8,529 bases of DNA from Ktedonobacter sp. Lineage in GTDB: Bacteria; Chloroflexota; Ktedonobacteria; Ktedonobacterales; Ktedonobacteraceae. Under the pieces are notes generated by a model that ran no database searches, had not been told where the DNA came from, and saw only the letters and a list, made by a program, of their open reading frames with translations. The DNA lies in the NCBI GenBank assembly GCA_003450555.1, contig DMFQ01000450.1, forward strand, positions 30,435-38,963, in the 5' to 3' direction. Numbering within the stretch: position 1 is the stretch's first letter; each line of letters opens with the position of its first letter. Shown here one piece after another: positions 1 to 6,802 of this stretch. The position numbers and the translations under genes were made by a program.

Positions 1-909
1 GTGGTCAACATCAGGAAAGCGCTCATGATTGGTAATGAGGGTCAGCAACAGTGGTTCGACGCGACTTTTGACCTGTATGTTGACCTTGGTCCTGCGCAAG
101 CAGGAGCGCATATGTCGCGCTTCAGTGACGCCCTTGAAGAGGTTATCGAACAATTTGCATCGAATTCCTGGCCTCAAATTGAGTTCCTGGCTGAACAAAT
201 GGCGAAGACTGTCGTCGAGAGACAAAAAGTAGCTCGCGCAGAGGTATACATTCGCACAACTCTCCCACTCCAAAAGTGGACTCCTGTCTCTGGCCGACGT
301 ACCCAGGAAGTCTATGGTCTGTTAGCTCAGGCAGTCGCGACAAAAGAGCATAGCCGACGTATGGTGGGTGTCGAAGTTGAAGGAATGGTAGCTTGCCCTT
401 GCGCACAGGACATGGTCTACTCTTTCGCACGCGCGCGTTTACAAGAAGAGGGGTTTCCCGAAGATGTGATCGCGAAAATGTTAGAGGTGACACCACTTGC
501 TACTCACAATCAACGAGGACGGGCAACGCTGCTGATCGGTTCAGAGCAAAGCGTGGAGGCCAGGGACCTGGTCAACCTCGCCGAAAGTGCGATGAGTTCT
601 GAAAATTATGCCCTTCTCAAGCGGCCTGATGAACTTTATATTGTCAACAAAGCCCACAGTAACCCTCGTTTCGTTGAAGATGTCGCTCGCGAAATTTTAC
701 GCGCCGTCGTTGAGAAGTACAGCGATCTCCCAGATGATTCGTTCGTTTGGGTGCGACAACGCAACGAGGAAACCATTCACAAATATGACGTCGAAGCTGA
801 AGGTTGGGGAACGCTGGGCGAACTCCGCTCAGAAATTTTAGATAATGCCACTGTCGAACGTCATACTACTAAGGAAGCATGGTTACGATTGACAGAGTTA
901 GTAAAATGA
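1..909 (+). CDS. folE2: GTP cyclohydrolase, FolE2/MptA type (probably 5'-partial)
   Basis: This enzyme family opens the GTP ring at the first step of folate or pterin synthesis (FolE2, GTP cyclohydrolase IB, to dihydroneopterin triphosphate; archaeal MptA gives a cyclic phosphate product). It is a metal-dependent cytoplasmic enzyme of the tunnelling fold. Visible family motifs are HMSRF at residues 37-41, the ACPCAQ cysteine motif at 131-136 (the family's metal-binding Cys region), THNQRG at 168-173 and NEETIHKYD at 255-263. The reading frame is open from base 1. The first residues (VVNIRKAL) resemble the internal family segment after a short N-terminal leader, and no ribosome site is visible, so the GTG at base 1 is probably an internal valine codon and 10-25 residues are likely missing. 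It ends with TGA at 907-909. Assignment to the superfamily is firm; choosing between the FolE2 and MptA product is not possible here. Confidence 0.9.
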   Translation: MVNIRKALMIGNEGQQQWFDATFDLYVDLGPAQAGAHMSRFSDALEEVIEQFASNSWPQIEFLAEQMAKTVVERQKVARAEVYIRTTLPLQKWTPVSGRRTQEVYGLLAQAVATKEHSRRMVGVEVEGMVACPCAQDMVYSFARARLQEEGFPEDVIAKMLEVTPLATHNQRGRATLLIGSEQSVEARDLVNLAESAMSSENYALLKRPDELYIVNKAHSNPRFVEDVAREILRAVVEKYSDLPDDSFVWVRQRNEETIHKYDVEAEGWGTLGELRSEILDNATVERHTTKEAWLRLTELVK

Positions 910-966
910 TGGTTACAGTTGAATAGTAAGCAGGCAGCGCCGTAGTTTTCCGAATGTGTTGTCCTC

Positions 967-996
967 TTAACAACTCTTGTTCACCCGTGCTATAAT
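967..996 (+). promoter_or_regulatory. Extended -10 sigma70-type promoter for rsfS
   Basis: A perfect TATAAT lies at 991-996, preceded by TGC at 988-990 (extended -10). TTAACA at 967-972 is a 5/6 match to the -35 consensus with an 18-base spacer. Transcription would start near 1003, giving a leader of about 75 bases before the GTG of rsfS at 1080. It sits in the 170-base gap after folE2, where no convincing terminator hairpin was seen. It is the best promoter match in the window, but assigned by eye only. Confidence 0.7.
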
Positions 997-1079
997 GCGA
1001 ATACTAAAATGTATATGTTGCCAATTGCGAATTATGCCTTTGGCAAGCAGTGAACTTATGAATAAGATAGGAAGCGTTC

Positions 1080-1439
1080 GTGGAGGAAGTTCTACTTAAT
1101 CCAGCCCAGTTAGCGAAGGCTGCTGTAGATAGCGCATCTGATAAAAAAGCCTCGGATATTATCCTGCTGGATATTCGAGACGTAACTGCTTTTGCTGACT
1201 ACTTTGTAATCTGCAGCGCGAATAACTCACGCCAGATACAAGCCATCGCAGATACAATTGACGAAGAATTAGGAAAACAGGGAGCCAAAGTGCTTCATCG
1301 AGAAGGTGTTGCCGAGACCGGTTGGGTTCTACTAGACTTTGGTGATGTCATCGTCCATATCTTTGGGGCCAAGGAACGGGAATATTACCGACTGGAACGC
1401 CTTTGGAATGAAGCGAAGACGGTGGTGTATCTGCAATAA
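1080..1439 (+). CDS. rsfS: Ribosomal silencing factor RsfS (Iojap/DUF143 family)
   Basis: RsfS binds ribosomal protein uL14 on the free 50S subunit and blocks joining with 30S, lowering translation when nutrients are short. The 119-residue length is typical. Family landmarks are KKASDIILLDIRD at residues 22-34, FADYFVICSANNSRQI at 38-53, GWVLLDFGDVIVHIF at 81-95 and REYYRLERLW at 100-109. The start is GTG 1080, with AGGAAG at 1069-1074 five bases upstream; an ATG at 1058 is in another frame. A strong extended -10 promoter lies about 85 bases upstream. In many bacteria rsfS follows nadD; here it follows folE2 and precedes a small membrane protein, so the common nadD pairing is not seen. Identification is secure by motif and length. 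Confidence 0.95.
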   Translation: MEEVLLNPAQLAKAAVDSASDKKASDIILLDIRDVTAFADYFVICSANNSRQIQAIADTIDEELGKQGAKVLHREGVAETGWVLLDFGDVIVHIFGAKEREYYRLERLWNEAKTVVYLQ

Positions 1440-1458
1440 TTCAAACTAATAGACAGAA

Positions 1459-1465
1459 AAGGTGA
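1459..1465 (+). promoter_or_regulatory. Ribosome binding site deciding the start of the small membrane protein
   Basis: AAGGTGA matches the anti-Shine-Dalgarno partner and lies five bases before ATG 1471. The GTG at 1462, nine bases upstream in the same frame, is inside this site and is therefore an unlikely start. Confidence 0.65.
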
Positions 1466-1470
1466 CGACG

Positions 1471-1650
1471 ATGACATTTTTTCGGAACCGCATGTTTCTT
1501 GAAGGTATCGCCTTCGGTGGTATCTGTGGTATTATTATCGGCTCAATTATTGCCTTCACTCTTGGCGAAAGTAGTATAGAAGCGGTACGCCGTTTTTTTC
1601 AGAAATCTTTTTCACGTAAACGAGGGGTAGAATATAAGTACCTCTACTAA
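1471..1650 (+). CDS. Small glycine-rich single-pass membrane protein, 59 residues
   Basis: Not recognised by name. The protein has a short basic N-terminus (R5, R7), one hydrophobic segment at about residues 9-32 with glycines at 12, 16, 17, 20, 24 and 32, and a basic tail containing RRFFQKSFSRKR at 40-51. Glycine spacing of this kind favours close helix packing and recalls YtxH-like small membrane proteins, but the resemblance is too weak to name a family. ATG 1471 is preferred over the in-frame GTG 1462 because AAGGTGA at 1459-1465 gives it correct spacing. It starts 31 bases after rsfS ends, so co-transcription from the 967-996 promoter is likely. The ribosome site, operon position and clear membrane segment support it as a real gene; the function is unknown. 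Confidence 0.7.
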   Translation: MTFFRNRMFLEGIAFGGICGIIIGSIIAFTLGESSIEAVRRFFQKSFSRKRGVEYKYLY

Positions 1651-1731
1651 TCGTGTCCACTGGTTGTGCTCTCTTTGTGTTGATCCGCATGACTGAAGAA
1701 GCGGAAAATAGAGGAAAAAGTAGGTGGCGAC

Positions 1732-2631
1732 GTGCGGCATTTCGCGGTGGTTGCTCTTGTTGTTTTGTTTTTCCTGAGTATGACAACTTTTTCAGTTTCC
1801 GCATCCAGTAGTGGTCATGGATGCGCTCCACGAGTATCTCCCACACTACCAGGTTCACCTGCGCCAGCAGTTTCAGGCGTCATAGTCATTAACGAAGTGC
1901 TGCTGGTGCCACATTCCACCTGGAACTGTTCAGAATCCCCTGGGACGTATTCTGTCATTGCTGACACCTGGATCGAACTGTATAACACCCAGAATCAGCC
2001 GTTCAACCTCTATGCATCACACGCCGCATTCGATAGCGGTCCCGGTACGATCATTTCTTATTTCCCCTTTGGCACCAGTATAGCAGCGCACGGTTACCTG
2101 GTCCTTTTTCCTCGTTACGATGCTAACTTTCTCTTATCTGAAACATCGACATTACGGCTTGTGATCGGAGGAGTAGTGATCAATCAAGTGACGGTTCCTC
2201 AACTTGCGCCTGATCAGTCATACGCCCGGACAACTGATGGAGCCTCCAATTGGCAAGTGATCAGTTCACCTACCATCGATAGCAGCAACTCATCAACTTC
2301 TCAGGCAACGCCCACTTTAAGTGGACATAACGGACCTGGTGTAACTCCAGAAAGTAAAAATGGAGCTAGCGGTACGCCACCTGGCAATAGCTTTAACAAC
2401 ACGAAATCTCTCGTGAATGGAGTTCAACCCCAATGGAACAATCTACAGCTACCCACCACTGTAACCCCGACAGCCGCTACTAATACAGATCAGCCAACAG
2501 TACCTGCAACTGTGGCCCCTGCTAGCAACATATCAAATGTGCCACGGCAAATTATACTAACAGTTCTGCTTATTTTATTGACCCTGGTAATACTCTGGTG
2601 TTGGAGGATCTACTACAAAAGATCCCCTTAG
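1732..2631 (+). CDS. Secreted, membrane-anchored lamin-tail-domain (LTD-like) protein
   Basis: The 299-residue protein starts with a hydrophobic signal segment (about 4-22) ending near SVSAS at 21-25, a plausible cleavage region. A beta-rich domain at about 49-180 has the lamin-tail-domain pattern: VIVINEVLL at 50-58, ADTWIELYNTQNQPFNL at 77-93, then GTSIAAHGYLVLFPR at 114-128. A low-complexity Ser/Thr/Pro/Asn linker runs from about 181 to 270. A hydrophobic segment at 273-291 and the tail YYKRSP close the protein, a type I topology with the LTD outside and a short basic cytoplasmic tail. C31 and C66 could form a disulfide (inference). The start is GTG 1732, with AGGTGG at 1722-1727 four bases upstream; the frame is closed by TGA at 1690-1692. 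Bacterial LTDs occur in cell-surface proteins and secreted nucleases; no nuclease domain is present here. A surface structural or binding role is plausible but unproven. Confidence 0.75.
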   Translation: MRHFAVVALVVLFFLSMTTFSVSASSSGHGCAPRVSPTLPGSPAPAVSGVIVINEVLLVPHSTWNCSESPGTYSVIADTWIELYNTQNQPFNLYASHAAFDSGPGTIISYFPFGTSIAAHGYLVLFPRYDANFLLSETSTLRLVIGGVVINQVTVPQLAPDQSYARTTDGASNWQVISSPTIDSSNSSTSQATPTLSGHNGPGVTPESKNGASGTPPGNSFNNTKSLVNGVQPQWNNLQLPTTVTPTAATNTDQPTVPATVAPASNISNVPRQIILTVLLILLTLVILWCWRIYYKRSP

Positions 2632-2708
2632 GGGCGAACGTAAGCCTCCGCATCAGGGCTGGGCTTGCCTCTGCCCTGTGCGCCCTTGCCCAATGTACGC
2701 CTCTTTTT
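2630..2708 (+). terminator. G+C-rich foldable segment ending in a T-run; candidate terminator or intergenic repeat
   Basis: AGGGGCG at 2630-2636 can pair with CGCCTCT at 2698-2704 (seven pairs, one G-U), directly followed by T's up to 2708. Inside, two alternative stems are possible. One is CAGGGC 2654-2659 with GCCCTG 2673-2678. The other is GGGC 2656-2659 and GGGC 2661-2664 with GCCC 2688-2691 and GCCC 2682-2685. The left arm overlaps the TAG stop of the lamin-tail gene (2629-2631). It would end transcription before glcD. The long, imperfect, multi-arm layout is unlike a simple intrinsic terminator and resembles a dispersed repeat, so the exact nature is uncertain. Confidence 0.4.
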
Positions 2709-2785
2709 AATAATAATTATAGGTTCCAGCTAAACAGCGTCAGGAAAGAATACTTCTCATTCTTCTTCCCTTTGCCGGATTCGCA

Positions 2786-2794
2786 TGGTATTAT
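2786..2794 (+). promoter_or_regulatory. Possible extended -10 promoter for the glc operon
   Basis: TGG then TATTAT (2789-2794) forms an extended -10 element. No good -35 hexamer sits at the right distance (TTCCCT at 2766-2771 is poor). A second A/T-rich candidate, TATAAA at 2800-2805, also lacks a partner. Initiation would fall near 2801, with a leader of about 65 bases before the glcD ATG. The position between an apparent terminator and an operon start makes a promoter here likely; the exact hexamer is a weak call. Confidence 0.35.
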
Positions 2795-2809
2795 CATCTT
2801 ATAAAATAA

Positions 2810-2846
2810 AAGTTGCTCGTATCATTTGTCTGCCATTGTGCAACTT
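2810..2846. promoter_or_regulatory. Inverted repeat AAGTTGC/GCAACTT upstream of glcD
   Basis: AAGTTGC at 2810-2816 and GCAACTT at 2840-2846 are perfect 7-bp complements separated by 23 bases. The pair lies just downstream of the candidate -10 elements and ends 5 bases before the glcD ribosome site. It could be an operator for a dimeric regulator or a leader hairpin controlling access to the ribosome site. A 7-bp match across this span can also arise by chance. Confidence 0.3.
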
Positions 2847-2851
2847 ATTCC

Positions 2852-2857
2852 AGGAGG
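2852..2857 (+). promoter_or_regulatory. Ribosome binding site of glcD
   Basis: AGGAGG lies nine bases before ATG 2867. It decides the start: the longer open frame reaching back to TTG 2813 would place this site inside the coding region and add 18 residues unlike the family N-terminus. Confidence 0.75.
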
Positions 2858-2866
2858 GACACTTTC

Positions 2867-4330
2867 ATGAGTATCACCGCATTGCCTCCCACAACAACTC
2901 CTTTGTTTGAACGTATTTCCGAATCGAAAAAAGAGGATGTAGTGCGTGATCTTAGCGCGTTGCTTGGAGCAAAGTACGTTTTACATACCTCTTATGACCT
3001 GATGCTTTATGAGTACGATGCTTCTATCGATCGCTGTACACCCGATATCGTGGTCATGCCCGCCTCTACAGAGGACGTAGCCGCTATCGTCAAGATAGCA
3101 GCCAGCTACAATACACCAGTCGTGCCACGAGGCGCTGGGACAGGTTTGAGTGGAGGGGCCATTCCCGTTTATGGCGGTATTGTTATCGTTTTCACACGCA
3201 TGAATCGTATCCTCGAGATTGATTATGATAACTTACGCGCAGTTGTACAGCCTGGATTGGTCAACTTGCATCTGAGCAATGCACTGAATCCGCAGGGATT
3301 TTACTATGTGCCGGATCCCAGCAGCCAGCGCTCCTGCACCATTGGTGGCAACGCAGGAGAGAATGCTGGTGGCCCCCATACGTTAATCTACGGTGTTACT
3401 ACCAACCATGTGCTGGGATTAGAGATCGTCACACCCGAGGGTAAGATTGTTCAGGTAGGCGGTTGGACACAGGATACGCCAGGCTATGACCTCACAGGGC
3501 TGTTGATTGGCTCAGAAGGTACACTGTGCATTGTAACGAAGATTATTGTACGCATCGTCCATATGCCTGAAGCTGTAAAAACTATGGTAGCAGTCTTTGA
3601 TACAATGGACGACGCCTCCAATACCGTCTCGGAGATTATCGCCAGCGGCGTGATCCCAGCTGCGATTGAGATGATGGACCAGATGATCTTGCAGGCAGTC
3701 GAGGCTGATACGCATGCAGGATACCCCATGGATGCCGCCGCGGTGCTATTGATGGAGGCCGAAGGGTTGCGCGAAGGAGTCGCGGAACAGGTAGAGCAGA
3801 TTGTGGCGGTCTGCAATAAATATCACGCGCGCGCCGTACGTATCGCGGCAAATGAAACTGAGCGCCAGTTATTCTGGGCAGGGCGCAAGAATGCTTTCGG
3901 AGCGGTTGGACGCATCAGTCCAGAGTTTTATGTACAGGATGGAGTGGTACCACGCACGCGTCTGCCATACGTTCTACGGCGTGTTAGCGAAATCTGTGCA
4001 AGCTACGGGCTGCGGGTCGGCAACGTCTTCCATGCCGGAGATGGCAATTTGCACCCACTCATCCTATTCGATTCGCACATTCCCGGTGAGATCGAGCGTG
4101 TCCGTAAAGCAGGACACGAAATACTCGAGGTCTGCGCCGAGGCCGGTGGCACGATTACAGGAGAACACGGCGTAGGCATCGAAAAACAGGAAGAGATGGC
4201 ATTGATTTTCAATGAAGTCGATCTGCGGGTGATGCAGCAGGTACGTCAGGCATGGAATCCACATCAGTTGTTCAATCCTGGCAAACTCTTTCCTATGCCA
4301 GGCCGCTGCGCCGATATAAAACAATTGTAG
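2867..4330 (+). CDS. glcD: Glycolate oxidase subunit GlcD (FAD-linked 2-hydroxyacid dehydrogenase)
   Basis: This is the catalytic flavoprotein subunit. It oxidises glycolate to glyoxylate (D-lactate to pyruvate in close relatives) and passes electrons through GlcF to quinones. Length is 487 residues, against about 499 in E. coli. An N-terminal PCMH-type FAD domain covers about 55-235, with PRGAGTGLSGGAIP at 87-100, VQPG at 127-130, PDPSSQRSCTIGGNAGENAG at 149-168 and TPGYDLTGLLIGSEGTL at 204-220. The C-terminal FAD-oxidase cap follows. The active-site signature is intact: H389 and H396 in FHAGDGNLHP and E433-H434 in TGEHGVG. In D-2-hydroxyacid dehydrogenases of this family these positions bind the catalytic metal and supply the base. 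The start is ATG 2867, with AGGAGG nine bases upstream. It heads the glcD-glcE-methyltransferase-glcF operon. Adjacent GlcE and GlcF favour glycolate, but D-lactate cannot be excluded. Confidence 0.93.
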   Translation: MSITALPPTTTPLFERISESKKEDVVRDLSALLGAKYVLHTSYDLMLYEYDASIDRCTPDIVVMPASTEDVAAIVKIAASYNTPVVPRGAGTGLSGGAIPVYGGIVIVFTRMNRILEIDYDNLRAVVQPGLVNLHLSNALNPQGFYYVPDPSSQRSCTIGGNAGENAGGPHTLIYGVTTNHVLGLEIVTPEGKIVQVGGWTQDTPGYDLTGLLIGSEGTLCIVTKIIVRIVHMPEAVKTMVAVFDTMDDASNTVSEIIASGVIPAAIEMMDQMILQAVEADTHAGYPMDAAAVLLMEAEGLREGVAEQVEQIVAVCNKYHARAVRIAANETERQLFWAGRKNAFGAVGRISPEFYVQDGVVPRTRLPYVLRRVSEICASYGLRVGNVFHAGDGNLHPLILFDSHIPGEIERVRKAGHEILEVCAEAGGTITGEHGVGIEKQEEMALIFNEVDLRVMQQVRQAWNPHQLFNPGKLFPMPGRCADIKQL

Positions 4331-4357
4331 GTTGAATTACGGAGGTCAAAACACTCC

Positions 4358-5692
4358 ATGGGTGATATTGAAACGTTTGCAGGTGATCTTCAGACATTTG
4401 CATCTACTGCCCTGGTGACCAGCGAAGCCGATACATTGCGTAACTATGCTGTAGACGGTATTTTGCCTCGCTTCGTTGTGACACCGACAAATGTGGAGCA
4501 AGTTGGTCACATTGTGGCGCTGGCTAACCAACACGGTCTATCCTTGCTAGCGCGAGGTGGGGGTTCGCGCATGAGCGTAGGAGGTCTGCCAGAACAGATC
4601 GATGTACTGCTTGAAACCAATAGATTGACGCGTATACTAGAACATGAAGCGCCTGATCTTACCTGCCATGTTGAGGCGGGGCTGACCATGGCAGCTTTAC
4701 AGGCCCGGCTGGCTCAAAAAGGACAGTGGCTGGCCCTTGATCCCCCTGATGCAGCCCAGGCCACTATAGGTGGTCTGCTGGCCTCTAACGCAAGCGGACC
4801 TAAGCGCCTGCGCTATGGTTCTGCGCGCGATCTAGTGATCGGCCTGCATGTCGTTCAGGCAAATGGAGAATTATCTCGGAGCGGAGGACGTGTCGTCAAA
4901 AATGTGGCAGGCTACGATCTCAACAAACTTTACATCGGTTCGTTGGGTACGCTGGGCATTATCGTCGATGCGAATTTCAAGTTACACCCTCTCCCCATTG
5001 CGGAACGGACACTCTTACTGACCTTCACTAATGCCGGAGACGCTATGCACATGGTCATAGCTCTTTTAGGCTCGCTATTGACGCCAAGTGCCATCGAGTT
5101 AATTGACTCTGGAGCGGCCAGTGATATGAGCGACTTCTTCGGCGTTCACCTACCGACAAATGGCTATACACTTGCTGTCAATTTTGAGGGTGGTGCTGTA
5201 ACGATCGATCGTCAGCTAGATGAGACGCGCCAGCTAGCTCGTAAACATGCTGCCTTGATGGTAGATGACCTTGCAGGCGAGTCACAAAGCCACTTCTGGG
5301 AGGCTATACGGGAACACACGCAGGGTTCTGTGACCTGCAAAGTTGCTATCCTTGTATCACAGGTAGCACCGTATCTTCAAACCGTTGAACAGGTCTGCCG
5401 ACGTCATGACCTTGAAGCGGCCATCTTAGCTCATGCTGGCAATGGTATCCTCTTCATTGAACTGCGCCCCAGCGATGCCACGCCACGTCTCATTGAGGCA
5501 ATTGCTGAATTGCGCTCATATGCCAAAGAAGCCCGTGGGAGTCTGATCGTTGAACGCTGCCCCGTTGATCTGAAAAGGCGTATCAATGTTTGGGGCGAAC
5601 CAGGTTCAGATTTTTTTCTGATGCAGCGACTTAAAAACCAATTCGATCCAAATGGAACATTTGTTAAAGGACGATTTGTGGGAGGACTGTGA
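4358..5692 (+). CDS. glcE: Glycolate oxidase subunit GlcE (FAD-binding, non-catalytic paralogue of GlcD)
   Basis: The second flavin-fold subunit of the glycolate dehydrogenase complex. Its 444 residues exceed the roughly 350 of E. coli GlcE. The FAD domain at about 35-215 shows LARGGGSRMSVGG at 64-76, VEAGLTM at 105-111, ATIGGLLASNASGPKRLRYG at 135-154 and NVAGYDLNKLYIGSLGTLGI at 182-201, matching GlcD segment by segment. In the C-terminal cap the GlcD catalytic positions are altered. H359 is kept (AHAGNG), but the residue seven on is F366 instead of His, and the E-H pair becomes E399-R400 (VERCP). So it probably does not oxidise substrate itself. The start is ATG 4358, with GGAGGT at 4341-4346 eleven bases upstream, 27 bases after glcD. 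Its TGA overlaps the next gene's start. Confidence is high from context and the ERCP-type tail. Confidence 0.9.
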   Translation: MGDIETFAGDLQTFASTALVTSEADTLRNYAVDGILPRFVVTPTNVEQVGHIVALANQHGLSLLARGGGSRMSVGGLPEQIDVLLETNRLTRILEHEAPDLTCHVEAGLTMAALQARLAQKGQWLALDPPDAAQATIGGLLASNASGPKRLRYGSARDLVIGLHVVQANGELSRSGGRVVKNVAGYDLNKLYIGSLGTLGIIVDANFKLHPLPIAERTLLLTFTNAGDAMHMVIALLGSLLTPSAIELIDSGAASDMSDFFGVHLPTNGYTLAVNFEGGAVTIDRQLDETRQLARKHAALMVDDLAGESQSHFWEAIREHTQGSVTCKVAILVSQVAPYLQTVEQVCRRHDLEAAILAHAGNGILFIELRPSDATPRLIEAIAELRSYAKEARGSLIVERCPVDLKRRINVWGEPGSDFFLMQRLKNQFDPNGTFVKGRFVGGL

Positions 5693-6774
5693 TCCAAGAA
5701 AATTTATTTATTGTCACCACGCATCCAGAATTTTTAGATGCTGGCCTGGCTGAGATCAGGCGGTTCGATAAACGACTCACTGCTGTCGAGCTGCTGGCAC
5801 CTGGCATCGCTTTATGTACGGTTCCCGATGTTCCCGCACTGATGCGGCTGGCAGCAGAGCAACATCCGATTTTTGTACGGCATATCGCGCCAGTACAGGC
5901 TATCGTTTTGCTCGGCAATATAGAGCAAGATGTAGGCAAACTTGCCTTAGCAACCGCGACCTTACCCACGTTTGAGCGACTGGAGCGGGGACAGCGCTTT
6001 GCAGTACAGACTCGCATCATTCAGGGTGAAGGCGGTTCCGTCAAGCATCCCTATACTAGCGGCCAACTGAATCAGGCGCTGGCTGAAGCCATTGTCGTGG
6101 AAACTGGAGCGGTTGAGTCGATCAAAAAGCCCCAGATCATCGTTTCCCTGCTTTGTTCTGCGACAAAGGGCTACTTAGGCATCTCTCTAGCCAGGGAAAA
6201 TCTGAGCGATTGGCCGGGGGGAGCACGTCACTTTGCGCAGGTGCCGGGGCAGCTTAGTCGAGCAGAGTTCAAACTCCTGGAGGCCCTGGAGGTTTTTGGG
6301 GTCACGCTCCCAACGAAAGGGCATGTACTTGACCTGGGTGCGGCTCCCGGCGGGTGGACACGCTTACTACTAGATGCAGGACTACACGTGGTAGCCGTAG
6401 ACCCGGCAAATCTTGACCCGCGCTTAGCAAAGCAACCTCGCTTAGAGCATTACCGCGGCTACGCGGAGCATTATCTCGAGGAAGCGATAAAAACACATAA
6501 GAATTTTGATGTGATCGTCAACGATATGCGCATGGATGCGCGAGATGCCGCTCGCCTGCTCGGTCAGGCCGCAAGGTGTTTGCGCAGCGATGGCTTCGTA
6601 GTCAGCGTCTTCAAGTTACCCCATGCGACACGTGAAATTGATCCACTGGCAACATTGCGAGCGGCACTCGCTTTGCTCAACAAGTATTATGGCGTTGTGC
6701 AGGCCCGCCAGCTTTTTCACAATCGGCAAGAAGTCACTGTTGTTACAGCGAGACCACAACCCTCGCTTGCGTGA
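5689..6774 (+). CDS. THUMP/FtsJ-type SAM-dependent rRNA 2'-O-methyltransferase (RlmM-like)
   Basis: Predicted to transfer methyl from S-adenosylmethionine to a ribose 2'-OH, most likely in rRNA. The N-terminal half (about 60-165) has the character of a THUMP RNA-binding module. The C-terminal Rossmann methyltransferase (about 188-354) has motif I VLDLGAAPGGWT at 213-224 and AVDPAN at 236-241. The K-D-K-E tetrad of 2'-O-methyltransferases can be placed at K195 (RAEFKLLEA), D279 (VIVNDMR), K309 (VSVFKLP) and E348 (NRQEVTV). Length (361) and architecture resemble E. coli RlmM (366 residues, 23S rRNA C2498), but orthology is not proven, so no symbol is given. GTG 5689 overlaps the glcE TGA by four bases (GTGA), with GGAGG at 5681-5685, implying translational coupling. 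glcF starts 28 bases after it. Its place between glcE and glcF has no obvious metabolic reason. Confidence 0.85.
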   Translation: MIQENLFIVTTHPEFLDAGLAEIRRFDKRLTAVELLAPGIALCTVPDVPALMRLAAEQHPIFVRHIAPVQAIVLLGNIEQDVGKLALATATLPTFERLERGQRFAVQTRIIQGEGGSVKHPYTSGQLNQALAEAIVVETGAVESIKKPQIIVSLLCSATKGYLGISLARENLSDWPGGARHFAQVPGQLSRAEFKLLEALEVFGVTLPTKGHVLDLGAAPGGWTRLLLDAGLHVVAVDPANLDPRLAKQPRLEHYRGYAEHYLEEAIKTHKNFDVIVNDMRMDARDAARLLGQAARCLRSDGFVVSVFKLPHATREIDPLATLRAALALLNKYYGVVQARQLFHNRQEVTVVTARPQPSLA

Positions 6775-6792
6775 CCATTGTCCTTTCATTCC

Positions 6793-6797
6793 GGAGG
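6793..6797 (+). promoter_or_regulatory. Ribosome binding site of glcF
   Basis: GGAGG lies five bases before ATG 6803 and fixes that start. The frame stays open back to 6623, but the extra 60 codons lie within the methyltransferase gene and encode nothing resembling GlcF. Confidence 0.8.
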
Positions 6798-6802
6798 TTG
6801 CT

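Noticed and set aside
910..966. Possible terminator after folE2 (GGCAGCGCC then GTAGTTTT)
   Set aside because: The stem would be only three base pairs with a short, interrupted T-run, so it is too weak to call.
1556..1858. 100-codon - strand frame opposite the small membrane protein and the start of the lamin-tail gene
   Set aside because: It is antisense to two better-supported starts, with no ribosome site and no recognisable composition or motif.
2746..2764. Hairpin AAGAAT/ATTCTT upstream of glcD
   Set aside because: A six-base, A/T-rich stem in a low-complexity stretch is expected by chance; no T-run or promoter relation supports it.
2598..2804. 68-codon + strand frame after the lamin-tail gene
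   Set aside because: It overlaps the end of the lamin-tail gene, crosses the foldable segment and the candidate promoter, has no ribosome site, and its product shows no domain character.
2813..2866. 18-codon N-terminal extension of GlcD from TTG 2813
   Set aside because: It contains the AGGAGG ribosome site and one arm of the inverted repeat, and the extra residues do not look like a GlcD N-terminus or a signal peptide.
3484..3816. Several - strand frames (up to 110 codons) within glcD
   Set aside because: They are antisense shadows of a gene with intact catalytic motifs and lack their own initiation signals.
6623..6802. 60-codon N-terminal extension of GlcF
   Set aside because: It lies mostly inside the methyltransferase coding region. 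GGAGG at 6793-6797 fits ATG 6803, which gives the normal distance to the first 4Fe-4S motif.
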